Positions 58,639 through 64,000 of a stretch of DNA of 64,000 bases are shown piece after piece (within the stretch, counting starts at the first letter, position 1; each line of letters opens with the position of its first letter). The notes beneath the pieces are model-generated. The model was not told the DNA's origin and searched no databases. It saw nothing but the letters and a program-made list of their open reading frames with translations. Both the position numbers and the translations under genes were made by a program. Location of the stretch: contig JBAQGX010000003.1 of assembly GCA_049288015.1 (NCBI GenBank), forward strand, positions 1 to 64,000. Direction: 5' to 3'. Source of the stretch: JAKLIN01 sp049288015. Its GTDB lineage: Archaea; Nanobdellota; Nanobdellia; Pacearchaeales; GW2011-AR1.

Positions 58639-60018
58639 ATGAAATCTAGTATTAAAGAAAATATTTCTTCCGGTGCAGGGGATATAAAAAAGTTATGGCA
58701 TAGACTAAAGAATCGTGATTTTTCTGGAAATTCAGGACTTGCAATACAAAATAGTCTATATCAGTTCCTTACAAATGTGTCCACAAAGTTAGGTGCACTA
58801 ATATTTACTGTAATTTTAGCAAGAGTAATGATGCCTACTTTGTTTGGGGAGTACAGCCTTGCTCTTTCAGTGGTCTTAATTTTTGTTTCTTTTTCAGACT
58901 TAGGTATTGGAGATACGATGATCCGGTTTGTATCAAAAAAAATTGGAGAGAATAATCCCCAAAAGGCAAAAACTTACACTAAATATTTTATCAAAATAAA
59001 ATTTGTATTTATATTTTCTATATCTCTACTTATTCTTATTTTAGCAAAAGTTATCTCAAACATTTATCCTAATGAACCTATATATTTGGCTCTTATGGCC
59101 GGATCTATCTATATTTTCTTTGTGGGATTTGTTGCATTTTTTATAAATGTTTTAAATGCGAATAGTCATTTTAAACCAATATTTTATAGAGAAACAGTCT
59201 TTCAAGTTATAAGAATTATATTAATCCCCTTAATTACTATTTATCTTTTGAAAAATAATTTTAGTAGTGAACTGATTTTATTTTGGAATATTGCAATGTT
59301 AGCGGTAACATATTTTCTTTCAGGATTTACCTTTTTATCTTACAAAGAAGTAAATATATTTTCCATACTTAAACAGAAAGAGCAACTTTCTTCGCCTGAA
59401 AAGAAACAAGTAAATAAGTTCATTCTTCTTATGTCTGCTACTGTCTTTTCGGGTGTATTCTTTGGATATATTGATACCGTAATTCTTGGACTTTTTGTCC
59501 AGCCCCAATATATTGGATATTATAGAGCAGCATTTAATCTTATAGCTGCGATAGCCCCACTAATAACCCTCTACGTTGCAGTATATCCTATTTTTAACAA
59601 ACTAAACAAAGAAGATCTTGAAATATTATTTAAGAGATCATTCAGGATAACTTTAATCTTATCTGTACTAATTTCAATATTTCTATTTGCATTCGCAAAT
59701 ATTATAATTAGTCTTATTTATGGATCTGCATATTCAATGTCTGCCAATATACTCAGGATATTTTCAATAGTATTAGTCACATTCCCAATAACTGGAATTT
59801 ATTATGCTTATTTTGCTTCAATAGGAAAGCCAGAAATTAATACCAGGACGCTTGCTTGGTCTACAGTAATTAATATTGCCCTTAATATAATTTTGATTAG
59901 CTGGCTTGTAAGATATAGCCCTCTTTGGGCTGCATATGGAGCAGCAGCAGCAACGATTATAAGCAGATGGTTTTATACAATAGCATTAGCAGTTTATAAG
60001 AGAAAATTGAAGACCTGA
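58639..60018 (+). CDS. Polysaccharide flippase (Wzx/MATE-like)
   Basis: 459 residues, 12-14 hydrophobic helices. QNSLYQFLTNVSTKLGALIF is the family opening, with FLISYSVGE-like SDLGIGDTMIRFVSKKIGEN. Moves lipid-linked glycans across the membrane. It heads a surface-glycan locus with a glycosyltransferase, a sugar aminotransferase and a methyltransferase on the other strand, and probably exports the glycan they build. Confidence 0.88.
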   Translation: MKSSIKENISSGAGDIKKLWHRLKNRDFSGNSGLAIQNSLYQFLTNVSTKLGALIFTVILARVMMPTLFGEYSLALSVVLIFVSFSDLGIGDTMIRFVSKKIGENNPQKAKTYTKYFIKIKFVFIFSISLLILILAKVISNIYPNEPIYLALMAGSIYIFFVGFVAFFINVLNANSHFKPIFYRETVFQVIRIILIPLITIYLLKNNFSSELILFWNIAMLAVTYFLSGFTFLSYKEVNIFSILKQKEQLSSPEKKQVNKFILLMSATVFSGVFFGYIDTVILGLFVQPQYIGYYRAAFNLIAAIAPLITLYVAVYPIFNKLNKEDLEILFKRSFRITLILSVLISIFLFAFANIIISLIYGSAYSMSANILRIFSIVLVTFPITGIYYAYFASIGKPEINTRTLAWSTVINIALNIILISWLVRYSPLWAAYGAAAATIISRWFYTIALAVYKRKLKT

Positions 60019-60035
60019 AAAATTTTAATAATTTA

Positions 60036-61232
60036 TTAAACTTTTTTCAAACTTAGTAACTTATTATATTCTTTTATGCAAGTATCTGCGAGAAAACTAT
60101 AATCATATTTTTCTGCCATTTTTTTGGAAACCTCCCCCATTTTTTTCATTTTTGATTTGCCGCTATTATATATTTTTAATAAAGCATCCCTTATTCCCAG
60201 AGGATTTTTGAATCCAACAACAAAACCATTTTTACCATTATCAACTAAATAGGGTTGAGCTGAACTAACAATAGGTAGCCCGCAGGCCATTGCCTCTTGT
60301 ATTGTAATCATAAATTCTTCTGAGAGGGTTGCAGCAACAAAAAGATCTGATGAAAAGTAATAATCATATAAGACTTTTTCTGGAACATTTTTCCTATGAA
60401 AAACATCTTTCTCCAATTCTAACCCTTCTTCTTTTACCCATTTATACATATCTTCTTCCAAGATCCCTCGACCAACCATCAAAAGTTTGGCATTTGGAAT
60501 ATCTTTCTTTAAAAGAGCAAATCCTTTTATGATATCATCGATTCCTTTATCTGGTGCTATCTGTCCGGTACTTAAAATCAATAAATCATCTTTCTTGATT
60601 CCGAGTTCCTTTCTTTTATCTTCATAACTCTTTTTCATATTTTGAATCTGATAAAAATTAACTCCATTTGGTAAAAGAAAGATTTTATCTTCTGAAACTC
60701 CTAGCTTAGTTATTCTTGGAACTTGGAACTCTCCATCTGCAGCTATAGAATCTGATTTCTCCAAGACATACTGCCAAGGTTTTCTTAAAAACAACTTAAT
60801 ATATAATTTGCTTATGCCCTTTTGTCTCAAAGTTTCCTTCCCATACCATGCCTCCATACCCCATGTTTGATAGATTACTGGTTTCCTTTCTTTCTTATGT
60901 AAATACCACCAAGCAAACGATTCAGTACTATGTAATATATCAAAATTAGTTTTTTGGAGATATTTCATAAGATTATAACTAAATACAAATTTGTATGGTA
61001 TGTTAGGAAATATCCTTCTAACCCCTGTATAAACAGGAGGCAGGAAAATATAACTAACACCATTATACACGGTTTCTTTGAGTTTAGGATTGTCCTTAAG
61101 TTTGGTTGTAACAACAGTGACATTTATACCTTTTTTTACTAACTCTTCAGAAAGGTAGTGAACATATTTTGATCCCCCATCAAATGCATTATGAAAATGG
61201 AAAGTTTCCATTCTTGGAAAGACTACCCTCAC
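60036..61232 (-). CDS. Family 4 glycosyltransferase (GT-B fold)
   Basis: 398 residues. Donor-binding domain: LILSTGQIAPDKGIDDIIKGF, LLMVGRG and the EX7E-type motif EEFMITIQEAMACGLPIV. N-terminal acceptor domain begins with a GGxxxx-type pattern FDGGSKYVHYLSEEL. Transfers a sugar from a nucleotide donor to a glycan. It overlaps the methyltransferase gene by four bases. Confidence 0.9.
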   Translation of the reverse strand: MRVVFPRMETFHFHNAFDGGSKYVHYLSEELVKKGINVTVVTTKLKDNPKLKETVYNGVSYIFLPPVYTGVRRIFPNIPYKFVFSYNLMKYLQKTNFDILHSTESFAWWYLHKKERKPVIYQTWGMEAWYGKETLRQKGISKLYIKLFLRKPWQYVLEKSDSIAADGEFQVPRITKLGVSEDKIFLLPNGVNFYQIQNMKKSYEDKRKELGIKKDDLLILSTGQIAPDKGIDDIIKGFALLKKDIPNAKLLMVGRGILEEDMYKWVKEEGLELEKDVFHRKNVPEKVLYDYYFSSDLFVAATLSEEFMITIQEAMACGLPIVSSAQPYLVDNGKNGFVVGFKNPLGIRDALLKIYNSGKSKMKKMGEVSKKMAEKYDYSFLADTCIKEYNKLLSLKKV

Positions 61233-61765
61233 TTTACTACTTCTAATATAAAATGAACTTCATTTGCAGGGAATAGATTTGCAAAAAAGGCCTCATAAAT
61301 ATTTGGAAATTTATTTGCAAAGAAATAAAGACCAAAAAAAGTATAGGTTCTGCAGAAAACAATTTCTTTTTTAAAAAATTTAAATCTTATATCTCCATAC
61401 TCATGAGATTGAATTTTGCCAATATGATTTTTTCCCTTAGGTTCGAATTCAACATAATCAAAACTGGTAAAGCTAAAAGGATGTAGATGAGTTAAATCCG
61501 AAGCAGCTGCACTTGAAGAATAATATGGAACCCTTATATCAATTCTTCCTCCTTTTTTCACAACTCGATGCATTTCATTTATCAACGGGATTATATTCCA
61601 AACATGTTCTATAACATGATATGCTATTATCTCGTCTACTGAATCGTCCTTAAAGGGGAGCTTTTTTTCTAAATTAATAACCATATCTGGATTTACTGTG
61701 GACGAAATGTCACAATTCAAATATCCATCTAGCTTTACTTGACCACATCCCAAATTAAGCTTCAT
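61229..61765 (-). CDS. Class I SAM-dependent methyltransferase
   Basis: 178 residues. LNLGCGQVKLDGYLNCD (motif I), LPFKDDSVDEIIAYHVIEHV (motif II/III). Embedded by four-base overlaps between the glycosyltransferase and the aminotransferase, so a sugar or glycan-lipid methylation is likely. The acceptor is unknown. Confidence 0.85.
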   Translation of the reverse strand: MKLNLGCGQVKLDGYLNCDISSTVNPDMVINLEKKLPFKDDSVDEIIAYHVIEHVWNIIPLINEMHRVVKKGGRIDIRVPYYSSSAAASDLTHLHPFSFTSFDYVEFEPKGKNHIGKIQSHEYGDIRFKFFKKEIVFCRTYTFFGLYFFANKFPNIYEAFFANLFPANEVHFILEVVK

Positions 61766-62841
61766 TTTACTAGTACTTCTTTTATAATTTTACAAATCTT
61801 CTCAATTTCTTCTTTTTTTAACTTAGAAGAAGAAGGTAAGTTGAGTCCTCTCTTTTCCAATTCTTCTGCTACAGGAAAATGTTCTTTAGTAAAATAAGGG
61901 GGCATTTGATTCAAGGGTATAAAGAAAGGTCTCGTCTCTATCCCCTCTTTTTCCAATCTTTCAATAACCTCTTCTTTTTTATTAGTCAGGATTATATTCA
62001 TCCAATACACATTTTTTCTGTCGTCTTTTTTCGGGATAAATCCCATACTTTTGATACCTTTTAACAATTGAACATATAAATCTGAATTTTCTTCCCTTAT
62101 TTTTAAGAAAGACTTTATCTTTTCTAATTGTGCCAAACCTATTGCAGCTTCTATGTTAGTCATTCTATAGTTGAATCCAATAACAGAATGCCAATATCTT
62201 CTTTCTTTACTCATTCCCTGATTCCTAAATAATTCCATTTTTTCTTTCAATTCTTCATTATTTGTAACACACATTCCTCCCTCACCTGTCGTAATAACTT
62301 TATTACCAAAGAAACTAAAACATCCGATATCTCCAAAACTACCTACTTTTTTACCATTATATTCAGCCCCATGAGCTTCTGCGCAATCTTCTATAACATA
62401 AAGATTATGCTTATTTGCAATTTCCATAATCTTTCCCATATCGCAAGGTATTCCATATAAATGTACTGGAATTATTGCTTTTGTTTTTTTGGTGATTTTC
62501 TTTTCAATTTCATTAGGATCAATTGTCCAGGTATCTCTTTCAGAATCTACAAAAACAGGAGTAGCATTAACATATTTTACTGCATTTGCAGTTGCAATAT
62601 AAGTAGACACTGGAACTATGACCTCGTCACCATCTTTTATACCTAATGCGAGTAAAGCAAGATGTAATGCCGCAGTTCCATTACAGCAGCCAATTCCATA
62701 TTTTACTTCGCAAAATTCCGCAAATTCTTTCTCAAATTTGTGAATATATTCTCCTTTGGACGAGATCCAACTGCTTTTCACCGCGTCTATTACATATTCT
62801 AATTCTTCGTTTCCAAGCAGTGGTTCAGATACCGGAATCAT
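61762..62841 (-). CDS. DegT/DnrJ/EryC1/StrS sugar aminotransferase
   Basis: 359 residues. PLP lysine at K181 in SFFGNKVITTGEGGM, HLYGIPCDMG and EDCAEAHGAEYNGKKVG are conserved. It adds an amino group to a keto-sugar nucleotide, giving an amino sugar for the surface glycan. First gene of the three-gene minus-strand group; no dehydratase gene for its substrate is in the window. Confidence 0.93.
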   Translation of the reverse strand: MIPVSEPLLGNEELEYVIDAVKSSWISSKGEYIHKFEKEFAEFCEVKYGIGCCNGTAALHLALLALGIKDGDEVIVPVSTYIATANAVKYVNATPVFVDSERDTWTIDPNEIEKKITKKTKAIIPVHLYGIPCDMGKIMEIANKHNLYVIEDCAEAHGAEYNGKKVGSFGDIGCFSFFGNKVITTGEGGMCVTNNEELKEKMELFRNQGMSKERRYWHSVIGFNYRMTNIEAAIGLAQLEKIKSFLKIREENSDLYVQLLKGIKSMGFIPKKDDRKNVYWMNIILTNKKEEVIERLEKEGIETRPFFIPLNQMPPYFTKEHFPVAEELEKRGLNLPSSSKLKKEEIEKICKIIKEVLVK

Positions 62842-62911
62842 CTTAATAAAAATCTCCCATATTTTATGTCTATTTGAAATTATATATAAAGGTTTTTATT
62901 CCTTATGGATG

Positions 62912-63424
62912 TTAATTCTGATGTAAAAAATCTAAAATCTTTTTAACAGACTCTTCGACATTTTCTTTTGTAGAATTAATCTCTACTTCCGGAGATTCTG
63001 GAGGTTCGTAAGGAACGTGTAATCCAATAAAGTTTTTAATTTCCCCAATTTCTGCTTTTGCATATAATCCCTTAACATCTCTTTTCTTGCATTCCTCATA
63101 TGAGCATTTTACATATATTTCAATAAAATTATCTCCTAAAACTCTCCGTGCCATTTCACGGGATTCTTTGAAAGGCGAGATTATTGGAACTAATATGTAA
63201 TCCACTATACCCATAGAGTCTTTGCACAACTCAACTATTAATCTATTATTTTCTTTTATATCTTCAGGGGTAAATCCTAAATGCTTGTGCAATCTTTCTC
63301 TAACATCATCACCATCAAAGATTTCATAGCTTTTGCCAAGATTATCAAATTTTTTTCTGAGAAGGTCTGTGATGGTACTTTTACCACTTCCAGATAATCC
63401 AGTAAACCATAGAACTTGAGTCAT
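62912..63424 (-). CDS. cysC: Adenylylsulfate kinase
   Basis: 170 residues. Walker A GLSGSGKST (9-17), FDGDDVRERLHKHLGFTPEDIKENN and the P-S-F-type phosphoserine loop replaced by SPFKESREMAR, LYAKAEIGEIKNFIG. It phosphorylates APS to PAPS, the sulfate donor. It overlaps the sulfurylase gene by four bases. Confidence 0.95.
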   Translation of the reverse strand: MTQVLWFTGLSGSGKSTITDLLRKKFDNLGKSYEIFDGDDVRERLHKHLGFTPEDIKENNRLIVELCKDSMGIVDYILVPIISPFKESREMARRVLGDNFIEIYVKCSYEECKKRDVKGLYAKAEIGEIKNFIGLHVPYEPPESPEVEINSTKENVEESVKKILDFLHQN

Positions 63425-64000
63425 TCTACAAAAACTTTATCTCCCTTCTTTATACTTTCAATGATTATATCAGATATTTCTGGTCTCATAAACCATTCTG
63501 GAGGTCTTATACCCTTATTTAGCATTTCTCTTGCCTGAGTTCCAGAAATATGCATCTTATTTTCTTCAGGATAGTCAATAAAATCGGGTTCATGTATGTA
63601 CTTGTTGTCTAAATCAGAATAAAAAACAGTATCAAATTTTATTATTTCCATACCAAGTTCTTCTTTTGTAAATTTGTTAAAGATTTTGTGAGAAGCTTGC
63701 GGATCATAAAAATTTCCAACTCCTGTATGATCTCTTCCAACAATAAAGTGAGAACATCCGAAGTTCTTTCTTACTAGTGCTGTAAAGACTGCTTCTCTTG
63801 GTCCACCATATCTAGAATATGTTCCCAGAGTTCCAAAAACAACTTTTGATTTAGGATAAATGTCTTTAATCATCTTCTCATAAGTTTTGATTATTATATC
63901 TGACTCAAAATCTCCAATTTTTTTCTTTCCTATAACCGGATGAACAAATAAACCATCACAAAGTCCTCTTTTTAGTCCTTCCAATTGTACAAATTCATGA
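63421..64000 (-). CDS. sat: Sulfate adenylyltransferase, C-terminal part (runs off the window)
   Basis: The frame is open to the window edge, so the N-terminus is missing; about 192 residues are visible. YGGPREAVFTALVRKNFGCSH is split in two conserved blocks (GPREA, GCSHFIVGRDHTG), with MHISGTQAREMLNKG near the end. It forms APS from ATP and sulfate. Together with the kinase it makes PAPS; no sulfate reductase is seen here, so sulfation of a glycan or lipid is likely. Confidence 0.93.
   Translation of the reverse strand, partial: HEFVQLEGLKRGLCDGLFVHPVIGKKKIGDFESDIIIKTYEKMIKDIYPKSKVVFGTLGTYSRYGGPREAVFTALVRKNFGCSHFIVGRDHTGVGNFYDPQASHKIFNKFTKEELGMEIIKFDTVFYSDLDNKYIHEPDFIDYPEENKMHISGTQAREMLNKGIRPPEWFMRPEISDIIIESIKKGDKVFVE

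Overview
The window is a compact, AT-rich archaeal chromosome segment. Archaeal markers include a family-D DNA polymerase (DP1 and DP2), Orc1/Cdc6, RadA, an aIF2-alpha subunit, archaeal-type ribosomal proteins (S15, L18e, L21e), RNA polymerase subunits D, F and N, Nop10, RNase P component 4, a PAPS-synthesis pair and secF-secD. Streamlining is strong: genes abut or overlap, many starts look leaderless behind TATA boxes, and at least four convergent pairs share their stop codons in TTAA or CTAG. Small membrane proteins, [KR][KR]G-type pilin signals and single-copy house-keeping genes point to a DPANN archaeon of the Woesearchaeota/Pacearchaeota type. That placement is inference; no 16S gene is present.

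Layout. 1-8.9 kb: information-processing genes (MinD-like ATPase, S15, RecJ-like nuclease, aIF2-alpha, Nop10, uracil-DNA glycosylase, NDP kinase, RadA, an RPA-like protein, EF-1 beta, HIT protein). 8.9-19.7 kb: one long minus-strand operon encoding a type IV filament machine: VirB11/FlaI-like ATPase, FlaJ-like membrane platform, about nine pilin-like proteins, small membrane peptides and a prepilin peptidase. One pilin-like protein carries a full peptidoglycan amidase domain with every expected active-site residue. 19.8-22.3 kb: coiled-coil and multi-spanning membrane proteins that may belong to the same machine. 22.4-32.3 kb: repair and metabolism (split Hef helicase and nuclease around an IMPDH-like gene, ThpR, ureohydrolase, M16 peptidase, FmrO-like methyltransferase, TGS GTPase, ATP-grasp, nitrilase). 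32.3-39.9 kb: tyrS, DP2, DP1 and orc1/cdc6 transcribed away from an AT-rich intergenic stretch with an origin-recognition-box-like element, the likely replication origin.

39.9-47.5 kb is a more accessory-looking stretch beside the origin: PRC-barrel and winged-helix proteins, two convergent coiled-coil/HTH proteins with repeat-encoded linkers, a cluster of palindromes, a probable dif site, XerA, a serine-recombinase DNA-binding domain without its catalytic domain, and several small membrane proteins. 47.5-55.2 kb holds the parts of the archaeal S13-to-RpoN superoperon, here broken into three pieces on two strands, with a structured leader before L18e, 5S rRNA, a tRNA-Leu, RNase P and L21e-rpoF-DUF655. 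55.2-64 kb: three tRNAs, SecF-SecD, then a surface-glycan locus (flippase, glycosyltransferase, methyltransferase, sugar aminotransferase) running into APS kinase and ATP sulfurylase, which suggests sulfated surface glycans.

The strongest candidate for an undescribed system is the filament operon carrying a tethered cell-wall amidase: an archaeon without murein of its own would be presenting a murein-cutting enzyme on a pilus, plausibly for attacking or anchoring to bacterial neighbours.
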